Source: Betaproteobacteria bacterium
GTDB lineage: Bacteria > Pseudomonadota > Gammaproteobacteria > Burkholderiales > JAHFRG01
Reading direction: 5' to 3'
DNA: 5,722 nucleotides
Assembly: GCA_023258935.1 (NCBI GenBank)
Contig: JAHFRG010000089.1
Span: 1-5,722, forward strand
Every line of letters begins with the position of its first letter. The first letter of the stretch is position 1. Under the pieces are notes generated by a model. The model saw only the letters and a program-made list of their open reading frames with translations, did no database searches and was not told the DNA's origin. Both the position numbers and the translations under genes were made by a program. Shown one piece after another: positions 1-4,930 of this stretch.

Positions 1-198
1 CGACTGCGGAGCCGAGTTGCAGTGTTGCGTGCTTGCTCAAGGCTCGCCCGCGCCTAGCATCTCGACCTGCTCATGACGTTTTGCATCAATCTGCTAACAA
101 AACAATTGCAGAGCCCGGCTTCCTCGTAGCGTTTTGCTCCCGTTTTAATCTGAAGCTTCCAATCTATAACCTTTGCTGCAGTAGAGTAAAATCACCGC
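1..198. other. Upstream region with no supportable gene
   Basis: I see no convincing coding region here. A short plus-strand frame that starts at position 33 and runs into the next gene has a low-complexity, Cys/Ser-rich translation typical of a chance frame. Plus-strand frames open at the left edge close at 57 and 76, so a gene tail entering from the left could be at most a few residues long. A -10-like TATAAC lies at 165-170, about 30 bases before the RnfB start, but no good -35 sits at the right distance. The RnfB promoter is therefore only a weak guess. Confidence 0.4.
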
Positions 199-813
199 AT
201 GGCTGCAATCTCTGCCCTTGTTGAACAAATCAATGCGATACTGCCACAAACTCAATGCGGTAAATGCGGCTACTGTGGCTGTGAGCCCTACGCCAAAGCA
301 ATTGCCTCAGGCGAAGCCGACATCAACCAATGCCCACCCGGCGGCGGAACAGGAATTCACAAACTCGCTGCACTGCTAAACCGCGAATACAAGCCGCTCA
401 ATCCCCAATTCGGCGTGGAAAAGCCAATGGAAATTGCGGTCATTGACGAGCAAACTTGCATAGGCTGTACGCTGTGCATCGAAGCCTGTCCGGTGGATGC
501 GATTATCGGTGCCTCCAAGCAGATGCACACTGTAATCACAGCCTATTGCACCGGCTGCGAGCTGTGCATCCCACCCTGTCCTGTGGATTGCATACGCATG
601 ATCCCAGCCGCTCATCCGGTTTGGTCACAGCAAGATGCCGATGCGGCCCGCGAGCGTTTCAATTTGCGCAATTTGCGCATGCAGCGCGAACAACAGGAAA
701 AAGAACGAAAGCTCGCGCAAAAAACCCCTGGCGCGGCACAAGACCGGAAGCGAAACGCGATTCAGCAGGCGCTTGAGCGTGCGAGAATGCGCAGAATATC
801 CTCGCAGAGATGA
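199..813 (+). CDS. rnfB: RnfB/RsxB-like [4Fe-4S] ferredoxin, soluble (anchorless) form
   Basis: The 204-residue product is an iron-sulfur electron carrier of the RnfB/RsxB family, subunits that pass electrons in the Rnf/Rsx redox complex. An Fe-S domain near the N-terminus has C20, C23, C28 and C45 (C-x2-C-x4-C-x16-C). Two ferredoxin-type 4Fe-4S motifs follow at C87/C90/C93/C97 and C117/C120/C123/C127, each ending in CPVD. Residues 145-204 are a charged Arg/Lys/Gln-rich tail, probably helical. The start is well fixed, because an in-frame TAA lies at 187-189 and the next in-frame Met is residue 77. The usual hydrophobic N-terminal anchor of RnfB is therefore absent and the protein should be cytoplasmic. 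The Shine-Dalgarno sequence is weak. One oddity is an extra Cys, C26, where the family usually has Pro (CGYPGC). No other rnf genes are in the window, so membership of a full Rnf complex is unproven. Confidence 0.9.
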   Translation: MAAISALVEQINAILPQTQCGKCGYCGCEPYAKAIASGEADINQCPPGGGTGIHKLAALLNREYKPLNPQFGVEKPMEIAVIDEQTCIGCTLCIEACPVDAIIGASKQMHTVITAYCTGCELCIPPCPVDCIRMIPAAHPVWSQQDADAARERFNLRNLRMQREQQEKERKLAQKTPGAAQDRKRNAIQQALERARMRRISSQR

Positions 814-1454
814 ATGCAGCCAAGCGACAGGAGATTTTCACACGGCTGAAAGCCGCCAATCCTCGCCCCACCACTGAACTTGCATACCGTAGCCCTTTTG
901 AACTGCTGGTCGCTGTGGTGCTCTCGGCGCAGGCGACCGACAAGAGCGTGAACCTCGCCACTCAGAAATTGTTTGCAGTAGCCAACATGCCTCAACAATT
1001 TATAGCATTGGGACGGTCCGGCTTGCAGAAATACATCAGAAGCATCGGCCTCTACCGCACCAAGTCCAAAAACCTCGTCGCTGCCTGCAAGATACTGATT
1101 GAAGAACATCGCGGGGAAGTACCGCGCACCCGCGAGGCACTGGAAAGACTGCCGGGTGTAGGCAGAAAAACCGCTAATGTGATTCTCAACACCGCATTTG
1201 GCGAGCCGACGATTGCTGTGGACACGCATATATTTCGTGTCGCCAACCGCACCGGCATCGCACATGGGAAAAACGTACTGGAAGTGGAGCGGAAGCTATT
1301 AAAATTTGTTCCCGAAGAATTCCACCGCGATGCCCATCACTGGCTGATACTGCACGGACGTTACGTGTGCAAGGCGCGCAAGCCCGATTGCCCGCTATGC
1401 CAGATTCGTGACTTGTGCGAATACCCTAAGAAAACGGCAAGGCGTGAGGAGTAA
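810..1454 (+). CDS. nth: Endonuclease III (DNA glycosylase/AP lyase)
   Basis: This is a bifunctional base-excision repair enzyme that removes oxidised pyrimidines and cleaves the DNA backbone at the abasic site. The 214-residue protein matches the family's usual length. The helix-hairpin-helix motif LPGVGRKTA lies at 114-122 and carries the catalytic lysine K120. The catalytic aspartate is D138 in AVDTH. A C-terminal [4Fe-4S] cluster is formed by C187, C194, C197 and C203 (C-x6-C-x2-C-x5-C). These key positions carry the same numbers as in the E. coli enzyme. The start ATG overlaps the stop of the RnfB gene (ATGA), and there is no well-spaced Shine-Dalgarno, so translation is probably coupled. 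The gene converges with the cytochrome gene, leaving only 37 bases between the two stops and no clear terminator. Confidence 0.97.
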   Translation: MNAAKRQEIFTRLKAANPRPTTELAYRSPFELLVAVVLSAQATDKSVNLATQKLFAVANMPQQFIALGRSGLQKYIRSIGLYRTKSKNLVAACKILIEEHRGEVPRTREALERLPGVGRKTANVILNTAFGEPTIAVDTHIFRVANRTGIAHGKNVLEVERKLLKFVPEEFHRDAHHWLILHGRYVCKARKPDCPLCQIRDLCEYPKKTARREE

Positions 1455-1491
1455 GGTTCAACACAAAAATCCTTCTCTTCGCCTATCAGGG

Positions 1492-1818
1492 TTAATACTT
1501 GACTATCAACCCGTTCTGGCTGGAGAAATACGCCGCCAGGTCTTCCATGTCCTGCTTGGAAAGATTCGCTGCCATCGCCCCCATGACAGGATCCTTGCGC
1601 GACCCGGATTTGTAGGCGGAAAGCGAGTGCAAGATGTAATCGGGCTGCTGGCCGGCAATGCGCGGGAAGTCGGGCGCGACGCTATTGCCGTCCGCGCCGT
1701 GGCACGCTGCGCACACAGCAGATTTCTGCTTACCGGTTGCGGCGTCTCCGCCCGCAAAAGAGTACCCTGCAACCAGCGAGAATGTGCTTGCAATAGCAAC
1801 AATTAGCAGTTTATTCAT
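1492..1818 (-). CDS. Small periplasmic class I cytochrome c (c4/c553-like), second of a tandem pair
   Basis: The 108-residue precursor carries one haem c. A Sec signal peptide spans about residues 1-22, with likely cleavage after the Ala of SFA. The haem-attachment motif CAACH is at 36-40, with H40 as one axial ligand. M79 in the DPVM stretch aligns with M84 of the neighbouring paralogue and is the likely second ligand. M82 is a less likely alternative, because the paralogue has Ile there. The C-terminal helix pattern (DMEDLAAYF) is typical of c4/c553-type cytochromes. The role is probably electron transfer between periplasmic or membrane redox partners, but the partners cannot be read from this window. 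The gene lies 33 bases downstream of its paralogue in the same direction and has a good ribosome-binding site, GGGGA at 1825-1829, six bases before ATG. The two are probably co-transcribed. Confidence 0.9.
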   Translation of the reverse strand: MNKLLIVAIASTFSLVAGYSFAGGDAATGKQKSAVCAACHGADGNSVAPDFPRIAGQQPDYILHSLSAYKSGSRKDPVMGAMAANLSKQDMEDLAAYFSSQNGLIVKY

Positions 1819-1851
1819 TCTTTTTCCCCGTAAGCTTGAGATGGTCTTAAA

Positions 1852-2175
1852 TTAATTGCCACCCGAATAATAGGCGGCTAGATCCACCATGTCCTGGTCA
1901 GTCAAGCCGCCGGCAATGGCGTTCATCGTCGGATGTCTGCGTGCGCCGGACTTGTAAGCATGCAACGCCTTGACGATATAGGCAGCATGCTGGCCGCCGA
2001 GCTTGGGCACGCTGTAAACCTCGGGATAAGCGGTGCGCCAATCAGCAATGCCGTGGCAGCCTGCGCACATCGAGTTTTTCAGCTTTCCCTGAGCCGGGTC
2101 GCCGTCCGCGTAAGCTAAACCGGTTGCGGTCATCATCATTACCGCGCAAAGAGTGGATAGTCTGGATTTTTTCAT
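1852..2175 (-). CDS. Small periplasmic class I cytochrome c, first of a tandem pair
   Basis: The 107-residue precursor has a signal peptide (about residues 1-23, cleavage after AYA), a single haem motif CAGCH at 37-41, and a probable axial Met, M84, in the HPTM stretch. It is clearly paralogous to the next gene: both share a YKSG motif, the Met region and a DQDM/KQDM-DLAAY C-terminal helix. It differs by a longer, aromatic-rich loop after the haem motif (about residues 42-60, containing TAYPEVY and PKLGGQ), which from memory recurs in betaproteobacterial cytochromes. The start is supported by a modest Shine-Dalgarno (AAGAG, 2185-2189) nine bases upstream and by a promoter further up. It is the promoter-proximal gene of the two-cytochrome unit. 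Its electron donor and acceptor are unknown. Confidence 0.9.
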   Translation of the reverse strand: MKKSRLSTLCAVMMMTATGLAYADGDPAQGKLKNSMCAGCHGIADWRTAYPEVYSVPKLGGQHAAYIVKALHAYKSGARRHPTMNAIAGGLTDQDMVDLAAYYSGGN

Positions 2176-2215
2176 ATTTTATTGCTCTTGAATGGAGAAT
2201 AAATCAGATTGCGGA

Positions 2216-2244
2216 ACTTTAAAGGATACGCGGATTAAGGTCAA
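2216..2244 (-). promoter_or_regulatory. Sigma70-type promoter for the cytochrome pair
   Basis: On the minus strand a -35 box TTGACC (2239-2244, five of six consensus bases) is separated by exactly 17 bases from a -10 box TAAAGT (2216-2221, four of six). Transcription would begin near 2209, leaving a leader of about 34 bases before the cytochrome ATG at 2175. This is the best promoter-like sequence in the window. An inverted repeat GGGAC/GTCCC (2251-2255 and 2266-2270) sits just upstream of the -35 and could be an operator, but this is inferred from position only. Confidence 0.55.
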
Positions 2245-2250
2245 TGGTTA

Positions 2251-2471
2251 GGGACCTCTGATTAAGTCCCGCGTGGCTGCGACGACAGCCAAGCGCTGGC
2301 ATCCAGGACCGGCCCCTGCCCATATCATGCATTGAACCGCCGGAAAAAAGCTGGTGTCTTTGAAGTAAATCGATAGATTTCAGCTTAAGCTGGTCTGTTC
2401 ACGGAAGTTGACCATTGCCCCTTTACAAGGAGCTTGCGGCCTCGGATAGTATTTTCGGGGCCGCTTTTTTC
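2251..2471 (+). other. Structured non-coding stretch, candidate small RNA or leader
   Basis: No coding frame is supportable between the divergent starts at 2175 and 2552. Several inverted repeats follow one another on the plus strand. They are GGGAC/GTCCC (2251-2255/2266-2270), TGGCTG/CAGCCA with a six-base loop (2274-2279/2286-2291), a perfect 12-bp palindrome CAGCTTAAGCTG (2381-2392), TGGTC/GACCA (2391-2395/2410-2414) and CCTT/AAGG with a three-base loop (2420-2423/2427-2430). The series ends in a strong intrinsic terminator. This is what a terminated small RNA or an attenuated leader would look like. I could not find a convincing plus-strand promoter, nor match it to 6S RNA or a known riboswitch, so the call is inferred from structure alone. 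Confidence 0.3.
2436..2470 (+). terminator. Rho-independent terminator, plus strand, with no gene upstream
   Basis: A nine-base-pair stem (GCGGCCTCG at 2436-2444 pairing with CGGGGCCGC at 2456-2464, one T-G wobble) encloses an 11-base loop and is followed at once by six Ts (2465-2470). It works only in the plus direction, because the other side has no T-run. The nearest plus-strand gene upstream is nth, which is separated from it by the oppositely oriented cytochrome genes. It therefore most likely ends a non-coding transcript or acts in the leader of the adenosyltransferase gene about 80 bases downstream. Confidence 0.75.
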
Positions 2472-2496
2472 TACCACATATCCCGGTCTACAGCTC

Positions 2497-2525
2497 TGTT
2501 CATCCCATTTCATAATGCCTATAAT
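2497..2525 (+). promoter_or_regulatory. Putative promoter of the cobalamin adenosyltransferase gene
   Basis: A perfect -10 hexamer TATAAT lies at 2520-2525, with a poor -35 candidate TGTTCA (2497-2502, three of six) 17 bases upstream. Transcription would begin near 2532, giving a leader of about 20 bases. A Shine-Dalgarno AGGGA (2542-2546) precedes the ATG at 2552. If this promoter is used, the terminator at 2436-2470 lies upstream of it and would insulate the gene rather than attenuate it. Confidence 0.4.
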
Positions 2526-2551
2526 CCCTCAACAGAAACGCAGGGAACACC

Positions 2552-3097
2552 ATGGGCTACCGGCTGACCAAAATCTACACCCGCACCGGCGATAACGGTA
2601 CCACCGGCTTAGGCGACGGTTCGCGCACTCCCAAGGATAGCCCCCGCATCGAAGCCATCGGCGAAATCGACGAGCTCAATTCATGCATCGGGGTGCTGCT
2701 TGCCGAAGACCTCCCCGACGATGTCCACAATTGTCTCACTGACATCCAGCACGACCTGTTCGATCTCGGGGGAGAGCTGTGCATGCCGGGCCATGTCAAT
2801 ATTACGCAAGGCCAGGTCAAGCGCCTGGAAAACATTCTGGACGCTTTTAACGCCGATTTACCGCCGCTCAAGGAGTTTATACTTCCCGGTGGTTCACGCG
2901 CGGCGAGCCTTGCACATCTCGCTCGTACTGTGTGTCGCCGCGCCGAGCGCAGCCTGGTGAAACTCGCCAACTCGGAGAAGGTTTCCACGGTCTCCCGTAA
3001 TTACGTGAACCGCCTTTCTGACCTGCTGTTCGTCGTTGGCCGAGCGTTGAATCGCGACCGCGGTGACGTACTGTGGCAACAGGGAAAAAATAAATAA
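2552..3097 (+). CDS. pduO: Cob(I)alamin adenosyltransferase, PduO/MMAB type
   Basis: The enzyme transfers the 5'-deoxyadenosyl group of ATP to cob(I)alamin to give adenosylcobalamin, in the cytoplasm. The 181-residue product has the usual length of single-domain PduO-type enzymes and their motifs in order. These are the N-terminal ATP-binding segment YTRTGDNGTTGLGDGSR (9-25), ELNSCIG (41-47), DLFDLGGEL (68-76), FILPGG (109-114), the Arg-rich helix ARTVCRRAER (124-133) and RLSDLLFVVGR (154-164). The gene is monocistronic here, with its own -10 box and ribosome-binding site, and converges with the BtuF-like gene. The two suggest uptake and activation of B12. No adenosylcobalamin-dependent enzyme is in the window, so the user of the cofactor is unknown. 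The family is secure; the symbol is used loosely, since no propanediol-utilisation genes are present. Confidence 0.95.
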   Translation: MGYRLTKIYTRTGDNGTTGLGDGSRTPKDSPRIEAIGEIDELNSCIGVLLAEDLPDDVHNCLTDIQHDLFDLGGELCMPGHVNITQGQVKRLENILDAFNADLPPLKEFILPGGSRAASLAHLARTVCRRAERSLVKLANSEKVSTVSRNYVNRLSDLLFVVGRALNRDRGDVLWQQGKNK

Positions 3098-3260
3098 AAT
3101 AAATAACTGAGGCCGGGGATTAATCCCAAACTTCAACCCGATATGTTAAGCCGGCTTCTCGCGCAATGCGCGCTGCATTTTTTAGCGCTGGCGCACCGCC
3201 TGCAGCAACTTGATAGCAGACAGCGTCAAGCCACCGTGCTAAGGCGCCGGAATACAGCCT
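3098..3260. other. Convergent intergenic region with short palindromes
   Basis: This gap separates two converging genes and contains no supportable coding frame. It starts A/T-rich, then holds a perfect 12-bp palindrome GGGATTAATCCC (3116-3127), a 10-bp palindrome AAGCCGGCTT (3148-3157) and a short hairpin CGCGC-AAT-GCGCG (3160-3172), followed after five bases by TTTTTT (3178-3183). The last could act as a weak plus-strand terminator for the adenosyltransferase gene, but the stem is short and the T-run is not adjacent. GCGCT at 3170-3174 can pair instead with AGCGC at 3184-3188. Confidence 0.4.
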
Positions 3261-4163
3261 TCAGTCGTCTGCTTGCCGCACGTTGTCCAGTCGCTTGCAA
3301 ACTTCGCTTGCGCCTTCCAGTATTCTCGGCGATTGGCGTTCGAGCAATTCGGGCTGCACAAAAAAAACTCGGTGATTGCGCACTGCGCCCAGCATTTCAA
3401 AGCGCCGCCATTCACCGTCTTGTGAAACGCTCGATATAATCACTTCAGGATCGGCTGCCACCAGACTCTCAGCCGAAATCACCGGCGTCAGCATACGCGC
3501 CGCTGCAAAAGCATTAGCGCCCCCGCACAGGAGCAACACATTGCTGATCATATGCGTTCCATTCACGGTCATCAGCGGCTCATTCCAGATTTCATAGAAC
3601 ACACTAACCGGGCGTTTCCTGCTGTAACGCTTCCTTAAAGCCTCCACCCTGCGCTCAAAATCTTCAGCAGCGGCCCCCGCAGCGACTGAAGTCTCCGCCA
3701 ATTTTCCGATGCTACGCAGCAGTCGCGGGACATCTGACAACTTCTCGGGTTCCATTACAAAAACTTTGGTTCCGAATTTTTCCAGCTTGCCGATATCCCC
3801 CGCGTGATTTCCGCTTTTCCAGGCCAAAACCAGATCGGGTTTAAGCATGACTATGCGCTCGATGTCAGCACGCATGGCGTCCCCGACCCGAACCATGTTT
3901 TTCGCTTCATGCGGGTAATCGCTGTATTCGCTCACTCCCACCAGTTTGCCTCCGGCACCCGCGGCGTATATTAGTTCAGTAATATAAGGCGCCAATGCCA
4001 CAATACGCTGTGCGGGAGCCTCCAGAGTCAGTGTCTTGCCGCGGTCGTCGCTTACGACGATGGGTGAAGCCGCCGCCAGCACAGCAAACGCACAGCAGGT
4101 TGCTGCAATTGCGCTGAAAAAGACGATGCTGCAGCAGCGCGGAGGAGAAATAAAGGAATTCAA
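3261..4163 (-). CDS. btuF: BtuF-like periplasmic cobalamin-binding protein
   Basis: The 300-residue product is a substrate-binding protein of the BtuF/FecB (helical-backbone) class, expected to deliver vitamin B12 from the outer-membrane receptor to an ABC importer. Residues 1-32 form a signal peptide (R9, then a hydrophobic stretch, cleavage around LAAAS) without a recognisable lipobox. The first lobe carries APYITELIYAAGAG (58-71) and VGVSEYSDYP (75-84), then DLVLAWKSGN (110-119). The second carries VFYEIWNEPLMTVNGTH (188-204) and the C-terminal helix RQSPRILEGASEVCKRL (276-292). These motifs resemble cobalamin-binding rather than siderophore-binding members. The start appears to be TTG at 4161-4163: a stop lies upstream in frame, no ATG is available, and the first in-frame GTG would remove most of the signal peptide. 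No good Shine-Dalgarno precedes it, so coupling to the gene 20 bases upstream is likely. The permease and ATPase genes are not in the window. Confidence 0.85.
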   Translation of the reverse strand: MNSFISPPRCCSIVFFSAIAATCCAFAVLAAASPIVVSDDRGKTLTLEAPAQRIVALAPYITELIYAAGAGGKLVGVSEYSDYPHEAKNMVRVGDAMRADIERIVMLKPDLVLAWKSGNHAGDIGKLEKFGTKVFVMEPEKLSDVPRLLRSIGKLAETSVAAGAAAEDFERRVEALRKRYSRKRPVSVFYEIWNEPLMTVNGTHMISNVLLLCGGANAFAAARMLTPVISAESLVAADPEVIISSVSQDGEWRRFEMLGAVRNHRVFFVQPELLERQSPRILEGASEVCKRLDNVRQADD

Positions 4164-4183
4164 GGAAGAAAAACGCTTAAAGC

Positions 4184-4711
4184 TTATCTGGCCATGTAGT
4201 CAAGCAGCTTCTGGCTGGTCTGGCGCAGACGCTGCGACAGCAACATCACCAGTTTAATCAGGATTTTTGCGCCCAGTCTCGGTTGTTCAACAATGATTTT
4301 CACCATCTTTTCCCGGGTCAGCACTGCAAAGGTGGCCGTTTCCTTCGCGATACAAGTGGCAAAGCGCGGCTCCCCGTCTATCATTGACATTTCGCCTACA
4401 GTCATTCCCGGCAGCACTGTAGTTATGTGCTGTTCATTGCTACGCTGGTCTTTCTTGAGAATATCGATCTGTCCCTGAATCAGCAGCAGCATGTAATCGC
4501 CAGGGTCTCCTTCGCGAATAATAACTTTTCCAGGCCGGGCCCGGTACACCTGCATGAAACCCGCCAGCACCCCGACATCTTCCCGGTCCAGTTCGGCAAA
4601 AAAAGGCGAATGGCCGATCATCCCGAAGATCTGTTCAGCGACCACCGTCCCCTCCCCGAGATGTTCCAGTGTCGCAAGCCGGTTATGGATGGAACTCGTT
4701 GCTTCTGCCAT
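4184..4711 (-). CDS. Stand-alone cyclic-nucleotide-binding domain protein
   Basis: The 175-residue protein consists of one Crp/PKA-type cyclic nucleotide-binding fold (about residues 28-145) and a C-terminal helix rich in Leu, Lys and Arg (about 146-173). The phosphate-binding cassette is intact: G106, E107 and the PRFAT segment with R116 follow the canonical GE-x8-R-x-A-T pattern of cAMP/cGMP binders. The conserved glycines of the beta-roll are also present (REGDPGDYM at 66-74, IQGQIDIL at 78-85). There is no helix-turn-helix, so it should not bind DNA like Crp. There is also no kinase, channel, transporter or enzyme domain, and no signal peptide or membrane segment. It lies 20 bases upstream of the BtuF-like gene in the same direction, so the two are probably co-transcribed. 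It may be a regulatory subunit acting on a partner protein; what it regulates cannot be told from sequence. Confidence 0.88.
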   Translation of the reverse strand: MAEATSSIHNRLATLEHLGEGTVVAEQIFGMIGHSPFFAELDREDVGVLAGFMQVYRARPGKVIIREGDPGDYMLLLIQGQIDILKKDQRSNEQHITTVLPGMTVGEMSMIDGEPRFATCIAKETATFAVLTREKMVKIIVEQPRLGAKILIKLVMLLSQRLRQTSQKLLDYMAR

Positions 4712-4716
4712 TACTA

Positions 4717-4734
4717 ACGCGCCCCTATTCGCGT
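4717..4734 (-). promoter_or_regulatory. Ribosome-binding site within a small hairpin loop
   Basis: Read on the minus strand, ACGCG (4730-4734) and CGCGT (4717-4721) can pair around the eight-base loop AATAGGGG. The loop contains the only Shine-Dalgarno-like sequence (AGGGG, 4722-4726) for the cyclic-nucleotide-binding protein gene, ten bases before its ATG. The stem is only five pairs long but all-GC except for one A-T. It would expose the site in the loop. Whether it forms or matters is inference. Confidence 0.3.
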
Positions 4735-4930
4735 GTTGCCTATTTTACCAGCCGCTGCGTGTACATGCTTTATTGCCTATATGCATACCAACAACTATTT
4801 TAAACTTTATACTACCAGCACCGTCATCATGCGCATAGTGTCCTGCCGCGCCAGGCTTCATGGTGTGCAGTGAACAGGAAGATGCTGTCTGACAATAGTA
4901 CGGTACATCCCTGCCCTCCCAAAACTTGGA
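4735..4930. other. Intergenic region between the DAHP synthase and cyclic-nucleotide-binding genes
   Basis: No gene is supportable here. On the minus strand the half nearer the downstream gene is A/T-rich and includes TATAAAG-like and TTTAAAATAG-like stretches around 4795-4812, which could hold its promoter. I found no -35 and -10 pair with acceptable spacing. No hairpin with a T-run follows the DAHP synthase stop, so read-through from that gene cannot be excluded. Confidence 0.3.

Noticed and set aside
33..224. Plus-strand open frame of 63 codons before the RnfB gene
   Set aside because: Low-complexity, Cys/Ser-rich translation with no family resemblance, and it overlaps the start of the well-supported RnfB gene.
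762..1265. Long minus-strand frame (167 codons) opposite nth
   Set aside because: It lies wholly antisense to the end of rnfB and the conserved nth coding sequence; the translation has no recognisable motif. A shadow frame.
1455..1491. Bidirectional terminator between nth and the cytochrome gene
   Set aside because: Only a four-pair stem with a wobble (CCTT/AGGG) can be drawn; it is too weak to call.
2176..2551. Possible cobalamin riboswitch upstream of the adenosyltransferase gene
   Set aside because: No B12 box and no conserved riboswitch core is visible; the hairpins do not have the right arrangement.
3160..3183. Intrinsic terminator after the adenosyltransferase gene
   Set aside because: The stem is only five pairs and the T-run begins five bases after it, so it is mentioned only as a weak possibility within the intergenic entry.
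3143..3439. Plus-strand frame of 98 codons overlapping the end of the BtuF-like gene
   Set aside because: Most of it is antisense to conserved btuF sequence; Arg/Ala/Leu-rich translation without motifs and no ribosome-binding site.
3261..4163. Lipoprotein signal peptide on the BtuF-like protein
   Set aside because: The cysteines at residues 10-11 and 23-24 are not preceded by a lipobox such as L-A-G/A; an ordinary Sec signal peptide fits better.
4184..4711. Crp/Fnr transcription factor
   Set aside because: The nucleotide-binding fold is clear but the protein ends after one helix, with no room for a helix-turn-helix domain.
4427..4838. Two plus-strand frames opposite the start of the cyclic-nucleotide-binding protein gene
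   Set aside because: They are antisense to a conserved domain and show no motif, so they are taken as chance frames.
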